A DNA stretch of 64,000 nucleotides from Candidatus Peregrinibacteria bacterium UBA1369 (GCA_002305925.1 DBRL01000010.1:56284-120283), one strand, 5' to 3'; shown: positions 34,578 through 43,917, counted from the first letter of the stretch. The notes: a model not told the origin generated them from the sequence alone. Translations and numbers: made by a program.

Positions 34578-35144
34578 TCATACATTTTTGAGAAAATAGG
34601 TGACGATTTCCTCGTTGGAGGTGACGTTGGGCGGGATTTTTTTCAGGACGCGGTGGATCTCGCTGCGCTGGTAGCCCAGATTGTCCAGGGCGATGATCAC
34701 TTCCTCCAGCTCGTCCGCACGATCCTCGGCAATCTGTTCAAAATTTGTCGGCAGGACTTTGGATTTCAGGTCAACGATAATCCGTTCAGCTGTTTTTTTG
34801 CCGATTCCCGGAACTTTTGATAAAAATGCCGCGTTTTCCTGGGCAATGGCGTTTTTGACCAAATTTATTTCCGCGTTGAGAATTTCCAGGGCGGTTTTGG
34901 GGCCGACACCGTTGACGCCAATCAGCAGACGGAAAAATTCAAGTTCTTCCAGGGTCGGGAAACCGTAAAGGGCGATTTCGTCCTCCCTGACGCGCGTATG
35001 AATATGGAGTCCGATTTTGTTGTTGCGTGCCGCTTTTTCGAGGCAGCTGGCAGGTGTGGCGATCAGATAACCGACGTCTCCGCAGAGCAGTATCAGGTTT
35101 TGTTTGTCCTTGGAAAGGACTTTACCCTGCAGATAACCGATCAT
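34578..35144 (-). CDS. ruvA: Holliday junction branch migration protein RuvA
   Basis: RuvA binds four-way DNA junctions as a tetramer and loads the RuvB motor. It has the N-terminal OB-fold (MIGYLQGKVLSKDKQNLILL), then two helix-hairpin-helix motifs (FFRLLIGVNGVGPKTALEIL and FLSKVPGIGKKTAERIIVDL). The C-terminal RuvB-binding domain follows (DELEEVIIALDNLGYQRSEI). At 188 residues it is complete. It starts 6 nt after the tgt stop, so they form an operon. Confidence 0.95.
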   Translation of the reverse strand: MIGYLQGKVLSKDKQNLILLCGDVGYLIATPASCLEKAARNNKIGLHIHTRVREDEIALYGFPTLEELEFFRLLIGVNGVGPKTALEILNAEINLVKNAIAQENAAFLSKVPGIGKKTAERIIVDLKSKVLPTNFEQIAEDRADELEEVIIALDNLGYQRSEIHRVLKKIPPNVTSNEEIVTYFLKNV

Positions 35145-35150
35145 ATGGTG

Positions 35151-36314
35151 TCAGGTTATGTCGTGAAAATTTTTCAGAGTCAGCTCCTTGAAATCGATGA
35201 AATTTCCGGAGGAAATTGATAGGCGTGTTTCCTCCATCAATTTCAAAAGAAAGTATAAATTATTTATGCTGAGTAGTCGAATGCCCAGCATCTCGTTTTC
35301 CTTGACCAGATGTCGAATATAGCTCCGGCTAAATTTTGTGGTCGGGTTTTGGGGGTCTTCCGGAGCCAGAGGCAGGGGATCGGTGGCAAATTTTTCGTTG
35401 GCGATGTGGTGGCGGCCGGTGGCGTTGTAAAAACAGCCGTGGCGGGCGATACGGGTGGCGTGCACGCAGTCAAACATGTCGATTCCCCGTTCGATTCCTT
35501 CCAGCAGGTCCAGCGGGGTTCCCACTCCCATCAGATAGCGCGGTTTGTTTGCCGGATAATGAGGCTCCAGAATTTCCAGGACATGATTCATTACTGCCCT
35601 CTCCTCTCCCACCGAAAGTCCGCCTATCGCTATTCCGGGGGTGTCGAGATTTTTGATAAATTGGGCCGATTCAATTCGTAAATCATCGTAAACCGTTCCC
35701 TGTATGATGGGGAAAAGTGCCTGGGCGGGGTGTAGTGGCAGGTTTTTGTCTTTTTCCAGTTCCAGGTGTCTTTTTTGACATTTTTCTGCCCAGCGATGGG
35801 TACGTTCCATGGCCTGACGGGCGTAATTTTTGTCGCTGTCGTGCGGGGCGCATTCGTCCAGGGCCATGATTATATCCGCTCCCAGGGCGTGTTCGATTTC
35901 TACGGTTTTTTCCGGTGTCAAATAGTGCCTGCTGCCGTCCAGATGTGATTTGAATTCCACACCCTCGTCGCTGATTTTTACCTTGTTGCCTCCCTTTTTG
36001 CTACCGGCTCCCAGCGAAAACACTTGGAAGCCGCCGGAATCGGTGAGGATGGGGTAGGGCCAGTTGATCCAGCGGTGCAGCCCCCCCATGCGGGCAATCA
36101 GCTCATGGCCGGGGCGGAGATAGAGATGGTAAGTGTTGGCCAGAATGATTTGGGCATGGGCTTTTTCCAACTCTTCCGGCGCCAGTCCCTTGACCGATCC
36201 CAGCGTGCCGACAGGCATAAAAATAGGGGTTTCGATCTGACCGTGCGGCGTTGAAAAAAGCCCACGCCGGGCCTTGCTGCGTGGGTCTTTTGCTAATATC
36301 TGAAACTCAAACAT
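35151..36314 (-). CDS. tgt: Queuine tRNA-ribosyltransferase lacking the zinc site
   Basis: Tgt exchanges guanine 34 of GUN-anticodon tRNAs for preQ1 (bacteria) or queuine. The barrel motifs are intact: GTLGSVKGLAPEELE, ILANTYHLYLRPG, LTDSGGFQVFSLG, GGLSVGEERAVM, RYLMGVGTPLDLLEGI, and the nucleophile Asp282 in MFDCVHATRIARHG. But the zinc-binding C-x-C-x2-C and downstream His are all replaced. Gap-free alignment to the known family pattern gives Asp320, Gln322, Thr325 and Asn351 at the ligand positions (PLAPEDPQNPTTKFSRSYIR and LLSINNLYF). The enzyme is otherwise full length (387 residues). The zinc element is structural, so the fold must be stabilised another way, or activity has changed. Confidence 0.92.
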   Translation of the reverse strand: MFEFQILAKDPRSKARRGLFSTPHGQIETPIFMPVGTLGSVKGLAPEELEKAHAQIILANTYHLYLRPGHELIARMGGLHRWINWPYPILTDSGGFQVFSLGAGSKKGGNKVKISDEGVEFKSHLDGSRHYLTPEKTVEIEHALGADIIMALDECAPHDSDKNYARQAMERTHRWAEKCQKRHLELEKDKNLPLHPAQALFPIIQGTVYDDLRIESAQFIKNLDTPGIAIGGLSVGEERAVMNHVLEILEPHYPANKPRYLMGVGTPLDLLEGIERGIDMFDCVHATRIARHGCFYNATGRHHIANEKFATDPLPLAPEDPQNPTTKFSRSYIRHLVKENEMLGIRLLSINNLYFLLKLMEETRLSISSGNFIDFKELTLKNFHDIT

Positions 36315-36340
36315 TGAGTTGGCGGTTGGCTACTGTTAAA

Positions 36341-36742
36341 TTATTTTTTTGCGGCTTTGGTTGCGGTCTTGGCTTTTTTGGCTGTGGTTTTGACGCCGCT
36401 TTTCGCTTTTTTGGAGGATTTATCGGAGCCCTGGCTGTCCGAAAGATCGGCGATATTCTCTTCGGCTGGTGTTTTGACGATTTTGGGCTGGTTCTTTTCC
36501 TGCGCTTTGGCTACTTTGGCCAGGAATTTGGCTACCTGGTCATTGCGAATTTCGTTGCGGCGCTTGCCGGTGTAGACCGGATGGGAGGCCGATGATGTTT
36601 CTACACGTATTACGTAGTATTCCACTCCGTCGATTTTCTTGATTTCGTCGGATTTGAGGGTGGAGGTGGCAATAAATTCGGCATCACTCATTACGTCTAG
36701 AAAGACGACTTTGTTCAGTTTGGGGTGGATTTTTTCTTTCAT
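36341..36742 (-). CDS. rpmE: Ribosomal protein bL31 with long basic C-terminal extension
   Basis: The first 65 residues match bL31: MKEKIHPKLNKVVFLDVMSD, STLKSDEIKKIDGVEYYVIR and SSASHPVYTGKRRNEIR. There are no zinc-binding cysteines, so it is the zinc-independent type. The usual length is 70-90 residues; here it is 133. The extra tail is a helix (DQVAKFLAKVAKAQEKNQ), then an acidic linker, then a Lys/Ala/Thr-rich end (AKKAKTATKAAKK). bL31 bridges the two ribosomal subunits. It has its own promoter at 36773-36801. Confidence 0.88.
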   Translation of the reverse strand: MKEKIHPKLNKVVFLDVMSDAEFIATSTLKSDEIKKIDGVEYYVIRVETSSASHPVYTGKRRNEIRNDQVAKFLAKVAKAQEKNQPKIVKTPAEENIADLSDSQGSDKSSKKAKSGVKTTAKKAKTATKAAKK

Positions 36743-36772
36743 GGCGATTGTGGTCTAATTAAAAGTAAGCGA

Positions 36773-36801
36773 ATATTAATGAGAACTATGGTTTTTGGCA
36801 A
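36773..36801 (-). promoter_or_regulatory. Promoter of rpmE
   Basis: On the minus strand: TTGCCA (36801-36796), a 17-nt spacer and TAATAT (36778-36773). The start is expected about 24 nt before the rpmE ATG. The promoter lies just after the gyrA stop codon. Confidence 0.6.
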
Positions 36802-36808
36802 GCTGATT

Positions 36809-39370
36809 TTAGTCGATGGCGGCCTGTTTTTTGCCGTTTTTCTTCGGTTGTTGTTCGGTTATCGGATCGGGCTTGGCGGTGTCTTCGATTGTGGTGGTGG
36901 AAGCAACCAGATCTCCACTGTTCAGACGCATCAGATAGACGCCCTGTGTGGTTCGCCCCTGGGTGGGAATTGATTTGAGCGGCAAGCGGATTACCTGACC
37001 CAGTTTGGAAATGATGATCAGATCGGTGGCCGCATCCTCCTCAATGATTTTGGCTCCGACAATTTTTCCGGTTTTTGCAGTTATGTTTGCAGTTTTGACG
37101 CCGCTGCCGCCGCGCGTCTGCAGACGGTAGGCGATGATGGGGGAAGATTTGCCCAGGCCATTTTCCATAATTACCAGCAGGTCGGATTTGGCGGGATCGT
37201 GTATTACTTCCATGTCGACCACTTCGTCTTCCGGTTTTACTTTGATGCCGCGCACACCCATTGAAGCTCTTCCGGTGGGGGTAATGTCTTTTTCCTGGAA
37301 ACGGATGGATTTGCCCTCACGGGTGACGATGATCACTTCATTGCCCTGGCTGACCTGGCGGACCCAGTGCAGTTTGTCGCTGTCGCGCAGTTTGATGGCA
37401 ATCAGCCCTGATTTGCGGACATTGCCGAAGTCGTCGACTTTGGTCATTTTGACCGTGCCGCGAGTGGTACACATCAAGAGGTGCGTGCCGGTCAGTTTTT
37501 CCCCGGTTGATAGAATGGCGGTGACAATTTCATTGTCGGAGAGCTGGAGGAAATTGACCACCGGGGTACCTTTGGCCGTACGGGAGGTTTGCGGAAGTTC
37601 GTAGGCGGGTGTGCGGAAGACGCGGCCAAGGTTTGTGAAAAACAGCAAATCGTCATGATTGTTGCATTGTATCAGGATGCTGATTTCGTCCTCATCTTTG
37701 GTGGTGGCTCCGATGATACCCTTGCCGCCCCGCCCCTGCGTCTGGAAAGTGTTTGTGGGGACGCGTTTGATGTAATTTTCCCGCGACATCATAATGATTA
37801 CGGGTTCATTGGGAATGGTGTCCTTGCTGGAAAATTTGCCGATGGCATTGGGGATGATTGCGGTTTTGCGGTCGTCGCCGTAGGTGGTGATCATCTCGGA
37901 GGTTTCGGCGCGGACAATTTCTATAATGCGGCTTTCGTTGCCCAGGATATCTTCCAGTTCGGCAATCAGGGCCAGCTTTTCGGCCAGTTCATCCTCGATT
38001 TTTTGACGCTCCAGACCAGCCAGCGTCTGCAGTTTCATTTCCAGGATGGCCTTGGCTTGCAGATCGGAGAGGGCGAATTTTTCCATCAGGGCCGCGTGCG
38101 CGTCCTCTTTGGTTGGCGATTTCTTGATTGTTTCAATGATGGCATCAATGTGGTCGAGCGCTTTTTTCAGGCCTTCCAGAATATGTGCCCTGGCCTTGGC
38201 CACGCCGAGATCGAATTCGGTGCGGCGTCTGATTACGGTGACGCGATGGGTGATGAAGTGTTCCAAAATTTGTTTCAGGTCGAGTAGCTTGGGTTGTAGC
38301 CCGTCCACCAGCGCGATCATGTTGAAATTGAAGGTGCTCTGCATGGCTGTCATCTTGTAGAGCTGGTTGAGCAGCTTTTTGGGGTAGGCCTCTTTTTTCA
38401 GTTCGATGACGACACGGATGTCTTTTTTGGACTCGTCGCGCAGGTCGCTGATGCCGACAATTTTTTTGTCGCGGACCAGGTCGGCGATTTTGGTGATCAG
38501 GTCAGCCTTGTTGACCTGATATGGTAATTCGGTGATGATGATCTGGAAGCGGCCGCTTTTTCTTTCTTCAATTTCGGCTTTGGCACGCATGACAATTCCG
38601 CCCCTTCCCGTGGAATAGGCGTTTCTGATGGCGTCAATGTCATAGATAATGCCGGCAGTAGGGAAATCGGGGCCTTTGATGTATTGCATCAAGTCTTCGA
38701 TCGTGGCTTCGGGGTGGTCGATCAAGTGCAGAACACCTTCTGCAACCTCCTTCAGATTGTGGGGTGGGATGGATGTGGCCATACCGACGGCGATTCCGGA
38801 GCTGCCGTTGAGCAGAAGCTGGGGGATGCGTGTGGGTAAAACGCGGGGTTCCTGTGTTGAGGCGTCGTAGTTATCGGCCCAGTCCACGGTTTCTTTTTCG
38901 ATGTCCGAAAGCATTTCATCGGAGATTTTGTCCATTTTGGCCTCCGTGTAACGCATGGCGGCGGGAGAATCTCCGTCGATGGAGCCGAAATTGCCCTGGC
39001 CCTTGACCAGCGTATAGCGCATGGCAAAATCCTGGGCCATTCTGACCATGGCCAGATAGACCGGACCGTCGCCGTGGGGATGGTATTTACCAAGGACTTC
39101 ACCAACTACTTTGGCGGATTTCTTGAAAGATGAGCTGGAGCGAAGTCCCAATTCGTGCATGGCATAGAGTATGCGTCGGTGTACCGGTTTGAGGCCGTCC
39201 CGTACGTCGGGCAGGGCTCTCTGTACAATTACGCTCATGGCATAGTCCAAATATGAACTTTCCATTTCTGTACTAATGTTGCGTAATGTATAATCTCGAA
39301 AAAGTTCGACGCTTTGATTCTGCTCTGGGGAAACAGGATTATTGTTTTCGTTTGTGCTGTTTTCTGCCAT
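36809..39370 (-). CDS. gyrA: DNA gyrase subunit A
   Basis: The cleavage subunit of gyrase, 853 residues. Visible are [51 protein letters not shown], the catalytic Tyr141 in [28 protein letters not shown], and a long coiled-coil gate. The C-terminal pinwheel has the GyrA box as [13 protein letters not shown], which marks gyrase rather than topoisomerase IV. The quinolone-contact positions (Ser83 and Asp87 in E. coli) are Gly102 and Leu106 here. gyrB is separate at 46101. It has its own promoter (39401-39429), divergent from virB4. Confidence 0.96.
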   Translation of the reverse strand: MAENSTNENNNPVSPEQNQSVELFRDYTLRNISTEMESSYLDYAMSVIVQRALPDVRDGLKPVHRRILYAMHELGLRSSSSFKKSAKVVGEVLGKYHPHGDGPVYLAMVRMAQDFAMRYTLVKGQGNFGSIDGDSPAAMRYTEAKMDKISDEMLSDIEKETVDWADNYDASTQEPRVLPTRIPQLLLNGSSGIAVGMATSIPPHNLKEVAEGVLHLIDHPEATIEDLMQYIKGPDFPTAGIIYDIDAIRNAYSTGRGGIVMRAKAEIEERKSGRFQIIITELPYQVNKADLITKIADLVRDKKIVGISDLRDESKKDIRVVIELKKEAYPKKLLNQLYKMTAMQSTFNFNMIALVDGLQPKLLDLKQILEHFITHRVTVIRRRTEFDLGVAKARAHILEGLKKALDHIDAIIETIKKSPTKEDAHAALMEKFALSDLQAKAILEMKLQTLAGLERQKIEDELAEKLALIAELEDILGNESRIIEIVRAETSEMITTYGDDRKTAIIPNAIGKFSSKDTIPNEPVIIMMSRENYIKRVPTNTFQTQGRGGKGIIGATTKDEDEISILIQCNNHDDLLFFTNLGRVFRTPAYELPQTSRTAKGTPVVNFLQLSDNEIVTAILSTGEKLTGTHLLMCTTRGTVKMTKVDDFGNVRKSGLIAIKLRDSDKLHWVRQVSQGNEVIIVTREGKSIRFQEKDITPTGRASMGVRGIKVKPEDEVVDMEVIHDPAKSDLLVIMENGLGKSSPIIAYRLQTRGGSGVKTANITAKTGKIVGAKIIEEDAATDLIIISKLGQVIRLPLKSIPTQGRTTQGVYLMRLNSGDLVASTTTIEDTAKPDPITEQQPKKNGKKQAAID

Positions 39371-39400
39371 TTTTAAACTGGGTGAATTGGATTCGGCGAA

Positions 39401-39429
39401 AGTCTAGCACAAGATTGCTTCCTGGCCAA
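39401..39429 (-). promoter_or_regulatory. Promoter of gyrA
   Basis: On the minus strand: TTGGCC (39429-39424), a 17-nt spacer ending in TGC, and TAGACT (39406-39401), an extended -10 type. Its -35 box directly abuts the -35 box of the divergent virB4 promoter. Confidence 0.6.
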
Positions 39430-39458
39430 TTGAAAAAAAGGGCATTTTTTGGTAAAAT
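39430..39458 (+). promoter_or_regulatory. Promoter of the VirB4-like gene
   Basis: TTGAAA (39430-39435), a 17-nt spacer and TAAAAT (39453-39458). The transcript would start near 39465, about 40 nt before the ATG at 39505. Confidence 0.7.
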
Positions 39459-39504
39459 AAAGGGATTTAATAAGTATTGCGCGCGGAGCGCAACCAGAGC
39501 AAAG

Positions 39505-42027
39505 ATGGCGGATAATAACACCAATGCAAACAGCGGGGCGGCGAACCAGGCGGACAGCAATGTCCCGGTTTGGCTTCAGAAAGCACAACAGGCTCAGGGT
39601 TCACAGCCGGTCGGTCAGGCCTCGCAGGAGACTCCCGTGGCTATTCCGGAAGGCCCGTTGAAAAAGGCGATTGCTCTGAAAGACCATGAAGAAAACGCCA
39701 GCCATGATGAACAGGGCAACGTTGTTTTGCCAAATGTGGTTACCGGTCCGGAAGATGCCGAGGCCAAGGCTGAAGAGCGGAAATTGGCGGGACTTGTTTT
39801 TGAGGGGGAGGATGGTGTGGAGCACGCCGAAACTGCGTCTCCGGAGAAGGCTCCTGTTCAACCCTCCGCCGTAACCTCACAATCACCTGATTGGCTGAAA
39901 GATCTCAGCCAGAGTCAAGTCCCCAAGGCTGTTGCTACTGAACCGGCTGCTGTTGAACAGCCAAAGGCTCCCGTGTCCGAGAAAGCCAATGAGGAAATCG
40001 CCAAAGTTCAATTGGAGAAGAACATCAAAACCAAGGGAAATCTGATTGAAGATTTAAAAAAAGGTTTGTCCGGCGCGGTTAAAACTTCGCGGGAAGAAAT
40101 CGAAAAGGGGAAAAGTGCCGGGGCCGCCGAGTCTGTGATCACTCTGGAAAACTATGAAGCTGCCAAGGCTGCTCTCAATCGTTCTCCCGAGGCCGCCCAG
40201 CCGACTGCCGCCGCCAAGGATCTAACCCGCGAAAAGATAAATTTGCAGGAGCGGCAGCAACTGCTCGACTCCGAGAAGATTTTTCAAGAGGGGATGGCCA
40301 CGGTTCGTGATTTGATCGCTCCGTCCTCGATGGAAATCAACTATGATCATTTGCGGGTTGAGGGTATGTTTGCCAGGAGTTTTATCGTTTATTCCTATCC
40401 GCGCTATCTGGATACCAATTGGATGTCTCCACTGGTCAATTTCGATGCGACCATGGATATCACCCAGTTTATCTATCCGATTGATTCGGCTAGAATTATG
40501 CGTATTCTTTCCAAAAAGGTTACTCAGATGCAATCGGCCATGAGTATCAATGCCGAAAAGGGTCTGATTCGAGATCCCGCCCTGGAGACGGCCTATGAGG
40601 ATGCCGAGCAACTGCGAACGGAAATTCAGCGTGGCCAGGAGAAATTTTTTCAGCTGGCCATGTATATCACTGTTTATGCTGACGAACTGAAGAAAATCGA
40701 TCGTATTTCCAAGCAGCTGGAGTCGATTCTCGGGTCCAAGCTTATTTTGACCAAACGGGCCGATTTGCGCATGGAGCATGGTTTCAATTCGACCTCGCCG
40801 ATGTGTCTGGACGAGCTGGAGATTTTTCGCAACATGAACACCGGTCCACTATCCACAACTTTTCCTTTCAGTTCTTCCGATTTGACCAGCAGCGAGGGTA
40901 TTCTCTACGGTCTCAACCGTCACAACGATTCGCTGGTGATTTTTGACCGCTTCAGTTTGCCCAATGCCAATTCGGTTGTTTTTGCCATGTCCGGCGCCGG
41001 CAAATCATATGCGGTCAAACTGGAGATATTGCGTTATCTGATGCTGGGGGTGGATATTATTGTAATTGATCCGGAGAACGAATATGAGGAGTTGGCCAAG
41101 ACTGTTGGAGGGACCTATCTGCGTGTTTCTTTGACTTCAGATCGTCGTATTAATCCGTTTGATTTGCCGGCGCCGCTCAAGGACGAGGAGCTGCAGCCTG
41201 GTGATCTGTTAAGGTCGAACATTATCAATTTGCACGGACTGCTGAAAATAATGCTTAACGGTTTAACGCCGGTGGAGGAGGGATTAATCGACAAGGCTCT
41301 CAACGATGTCTATGCCCTCAAGGGTATCACCATGGAAATGATTGATCCATCCAATCTGCCCGTGCCGACGATGGAAGATTTGCACGCACTTCTTTCCACA
41401 ATGCAGGGGGGTGCGGACTTGGCCCAACGTCTGGAAAAATTTACCAAAGGCACCTATTCTGGCATTTTTAACAAGCTGACCAATGTCGACATGGCCAGTG
41501 GGCTGATGGTTTTTTCGATTCGCGATCTGGAAGATTCACTCCGTCCGATTGCTATGTATATTATATTGAATTTCATCTGGAACCGGATTCGTTCCCAGCT
41601 GAAACGCCGTCTGATGATTGTGGATGAGGCCTGGACGATGATGCAGCACGAGGATTCCGCCAAGTTCCTCTTTGGACTGGTCAAAAGGGCCAGAAAGTAT
41701 TATCTGGGTATTACTACTATTACCCAGGACGTGGATGACTTTATCAAATCGCCGTATGGCAAGCCAATAGTGACCAATTCATCCATGCAGCTGCTGCTGA
41801 AACAGGCTCCGGTGTCGGTAAATATTTTACAGAAAGTTTTCAATCTGACCGAGGGGGAAAAATACATGCTGCTCAACTCCGGTGTCGGGCAAGGGCTATT
41901 CTTTGCCGGTCTGAAGCACGTGGCTGTTCAGGTGATTGCTTCCTATACAGAGGACAAAATCATTACCACCAATCCCGAAGAGATACTCCGTGGCTTGAGC
42001 ACAGAGACTACTGAAAGCTATGAATAA
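39505..42027 (+). CDS. VirB4/TraC-type secretion ATPase
   Basis: 840 residues. The first 200 or so are low-complexity, rich in Ala, Gln, Pro, Glu and Lys, and probably disordered (NSGAANQADSNVPVWLQKAQ). Then comes the VirB4 N-terminal domain (YDHLRVEGMFARSFIVYSYP) and the ATPase domain, with Walker A FAMSGAGKSYAVKLEILRYL, IIVIDPENEYEELAKTVGG, Walker B RRLMIVDEAWTMMQHEDSAK, and the C-terminal GITTITQDVDDFI and QLLLKQAP motifs. VirB4 proteins power type IV secretion and conjugation and, in many CPR genomes, occur without a full conjugation set. None of the other T4SS genes is next to it here. The start at 39505 is chosen because the frame upstream covers the promoter. Confidence 0.9.
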   Translation: MADNNTNANSGAANQADSNVPVWLQKAQQAQGSQPVGQASQETPVAIPEGPLKKAIALKDHEENASHDEQGNVVLPNVVTGPEDAEAKAEERKLAGLVFEGEDGVEHAETASPEKAPVQPSAVTSQSPDWLKDLSQSQVPKAVATEPAAVEQPKAPVSEKANEEIAKVQLEKNIKTKGNLIEDLKKGLSGAVKTSREEIEKGKSAGAAESVITLENYEAAKAALNRSPEAAQPTAAAKDLTREKINLQERQQLLDSEKIFQEGMATVRDLIAPSSMEINYDHLRVEGMFARSFIVYSYPRYLDTNWMSPLVNFDATMDITQFIYPIDSARIMRILSKKVTQMQSAMSINAEKGLIRDPALETAYEDAEQLRTEIQRGQEKFFQLAMYITVYADELKKIDRISKQLESILGSKLILTKRADLRMEHGFNSTSPMCLDELEIFRNMNTGPLSTTFPFSSSDLTSSEGILYGLNRHNDSLVIFDRFSLPNANSVVFAMSGAGKSYAVKLEILRYLMLGVDIIVIDPENEYEELAKTVGGTYLRVSLTSDRRINPFDLPAPLKDEELQPGDLLRSNIINLHGLLKIMLNGLTPVEEGLIDKALNDVYALKGITMEMIDPSNLPVPTMEDLHALLSTMQGGADLAQRLEKFTKGTYSGIFNKLTNVDMASGLMVFSIRDLEDSLRPIAMYIILNFIWNRIRSQLKRRLMIVDEAWTMMQHEDSAKFLFGLVKRARKYYLGITTITQDVDDFIKSPYGKPIVTNSSMQLLLKQAPVSVNILQKVFNLTEGEKYMLLNSGVGQGLFFAGLKHVAVQVIASYTEDKIITTNPEEILRGLSTETTESYE

Positions 42028-42048
42028 AATTTTTGTACAGCCGTCTGA

Positions 42049-43836
42049 TCAGTTAAGATATTGAATGGCGGCGTCCAATTGGGGGTCCTGACCGGACTGT
42101 CTCTGCAGGTCACTGATTTGAACTATCTGGTCCGGCACCAACCCGAGATGGTTGAGGTCACGTTGCATGGGGGTAAGCCATTTGGCGATGGTCAGTTTGA
42201 GGCTGGAATTGTCGTAATAGGAGGTGATTTCCTGGACACTGCCCTTGCCGAAGGTGGTGGTGCCGATGATGCGGGCCAGTTTGTAGTCCTGCAGGGCGGC
42301 GGCGAAAATTTCCGCCGCCGAGGCCGATCCTTCGTTAACCAGTACGACGGTGCGGAAGTCTTTCAGTTTGCCGTCGCCGTTGGAATAATAACGGGTTTGT
42401 TGGCCATTGTTGTCGACGGTGATAAATTCAATCTGATTGCTGTCGAGGAAATGTCCCAAGATGTCCTGGGTGCTGCTCAAATATCCGCCGGGATTGTTGC
42501 GCAGGTCGATAATCAGTTTTTTTGAGCCCGAAGCGAAAATTTCGGACAGATGACTTTCAAATTCGCCGTGTCCGTCTTCGGTAAACTGGTCTATGCGCAG
42601 GTAATTGATCTGGTTGCCCACTATTTTCAGCTGTATCGATTCAATGGTGATTTTCTCGCGGACAATTTCGAAATTTAGCTGCTGATTGTCCCTCTTGATT
42701 TTCAGTCGCAGTATGCTGCCGGCCCGTCCCTTGATCTGGGCGGTGACCTGTTCGTAGGTCATGGTATTGACGCTCTTGCCGTCAATTTCCAGGATGATGT
42801 CGCGGCTTTTCAGACCGGCACGGTAGGCCGGTGAATTGTTGATGGTTGTCATGACAACATATTGGCCGTCAAGCTGTTCGATGATGGCGCCGATGCCTTC
42901 GTAGTCTTCCGGGATATAGACGTATGAATTGCCGTCGCTGTCCGGAGTGTTGAAGTTTGAGTAGGGATCATCCAGACTGTCTACCATGCCGGTGATGGCA
43001 CCGTAGATCAAGGTATTGTTGTTGACGTTCTGCTGGTACATGAAGTCGCGGTGAATTCTTTTCCAGGCGTCCAGGAGCAGACCAAATTTTTCGTTTTCCA
43101 ACAGCTCCTTTTCTTCCTGGGAAAGAGTGCTCTCCACCAGTACCGGCGTCACTGAAATAGTGCCGAAGCCTTCCGAGCGTCCTGATAGGATATCGGCGGC
43201 CAGCTTGCTTTTGAAAAGAAGATCAGCGGCATCTCCGCGGGTCAGGGTAAGGTTGGGCCAAAAATTTTCCTGGCTGTTTTCAAAGTAAATTCCATGTTTT
43301 TTGGCGGAGGCATAGACCGCGGCAATGGGATGATTGGCACGGACGTCGGTGTACAGATCTTCGCTTTTTGGGGTGGTCAGGGGCGAGGGTATTCCGTAGA
43401 TGCGCATGGCCAGCAGCAACCCTTCCTGCCTGGTCAGTGTTTGTTCAGGATAAAAGTTTTCGTTGAGTGTGTTACTGATTGCCCTAATTTCCAGAGCTTT
43501 TTTGACATATGGCGCGAACCAGGCGTCTTCGGGGATGTCGGCGTAGCCAGTGAAATTGTTAAACGTTGATGGCTGATAGCCAAAATAAACCATAGCAGCC
43601 TTGAAAAATGCTGCTTTGTTGATTGGTTCGGTCGGGCGGAGGCGCTTTTGTCCGTCCAGACTGAGGGCGCCGCTGTTGATCAAATCACTGTAAATGCCAA
43701 CCCGGGGATCTTGACTGCTGACATCACTGATTTCCTGGATGCTGGTGGCCAGGGAAATTGTTGGAAATAACAGTGAAAGGCCAATAAATAAACCTGAAAG
43801 ACTATTTAAAAGTGTGTTTTTGCTGTGTTTTTTCAT
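42049..43836 (-). CDS. SLH-anchored C-terminal processing peptidase (S41)
   Basis: 595 residues starting MKKHSKNTLLNSLSGLFIG, with a signal peptide (residues 1-31). Three S-layer homology repeats span about 35-215 (LRPTEPINKAAFFKAAMVYF; FYPEQTLTRQEGLLLAMRIY; FWPNLTLTRGDAADLLFKS). A PDZ domain follows (EGIGAIIEQLDGQYVVMTTI, GLKSRDIILEIDGKSV), then the S41 protease domain with LIIDLRNNPGGYLSSTQDIL. The catalytic Ser506 is in NEGSASAAEIF and the catalytic Lys531 in TTTFGKGSVQE. S41 proteases trim the C-termini of exported proteins. The SLH repeats would fix this one to the cell-wall polymer, an uncommon combination. The start at 43836 follows a TTTACA-N16-TAATAT promoter. Confidence 0.9.
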   Translation of the reverse strand: MKKHSKNTLLNSLSGLFIGLSLLFPTISLATSIQEISDVSSQDPRVGIYSDLINSGALSLDGQKRLRPTEPINKAAFFKAAMVYFGYQPSTFNNFTGYADIPEDAWFAPYVKKALEIRAISNTLNENFYPEQTLTRQEGLLLAMRIYGIPSPLTTPKSEDLYTDVRANHPIAAVYASAKKHGIYFENSQENFWPNLTLTRGDAADLLFKSKLAADILSGRSEGFGTISVTPVLVESTLSQEEKELLENEKFGLLLDAWKRIHRDFMYQQNVNNNTLIYGAITGMVDSLDDPYSNFNTPDSDGNSYVYIPEDYEGIGAIIEQLDGQYVVMTTINNSPAYRAGLKSRDIILEIDGKSVNTMTYEQVTAQIKGRAGSILRLKIKRDNQQLNFEIVREKITIESIQLKIVGNQINYLRIDQFTEDGHGEFESHLSEIFASGSKKLIIDLRNNPGGYLSSTQDILGHFLDSNQIEFITVDNNGQQTRYYSNGDGKLKDFRTVVLVNEGSASAAEIFAAALQDYKLARIIGTTTFGKGSVQEITSYYDNSSLKLTIAKWLTPMQRDLNHLGLVPDQIVQISDLQRQSGQDPQLDAAIQYLN

Positions 43837-43865
43837 ATGTCGAGACGAAGTGGTGGGACGGAAAG

Positions 43866-43893
43866 ATATTACACGTTTTAGGCCATATGTAAA
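43866..43893 (-). promoter_or_regulatory. Promoter of the SLH-S41 protease gene
   Basis: On the minus strand: TTTACA (43893-43888), a 16-nt spacer and TAATAT (43871-43866). The transcript would begin about 23 nt before the ATG at 43836. Confidence 0.5.
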
Positions 43894-43917
43894 ACAGGCT
43901 TTGTTCTGTATGGGAAA

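Noticed and set aside
39286..39504. A 73-residue N-terminal extension of the VirB4 protein
   Set aside because: It runs over the gyrA start and both promoters; ATG 39505 follows a strong promoter.
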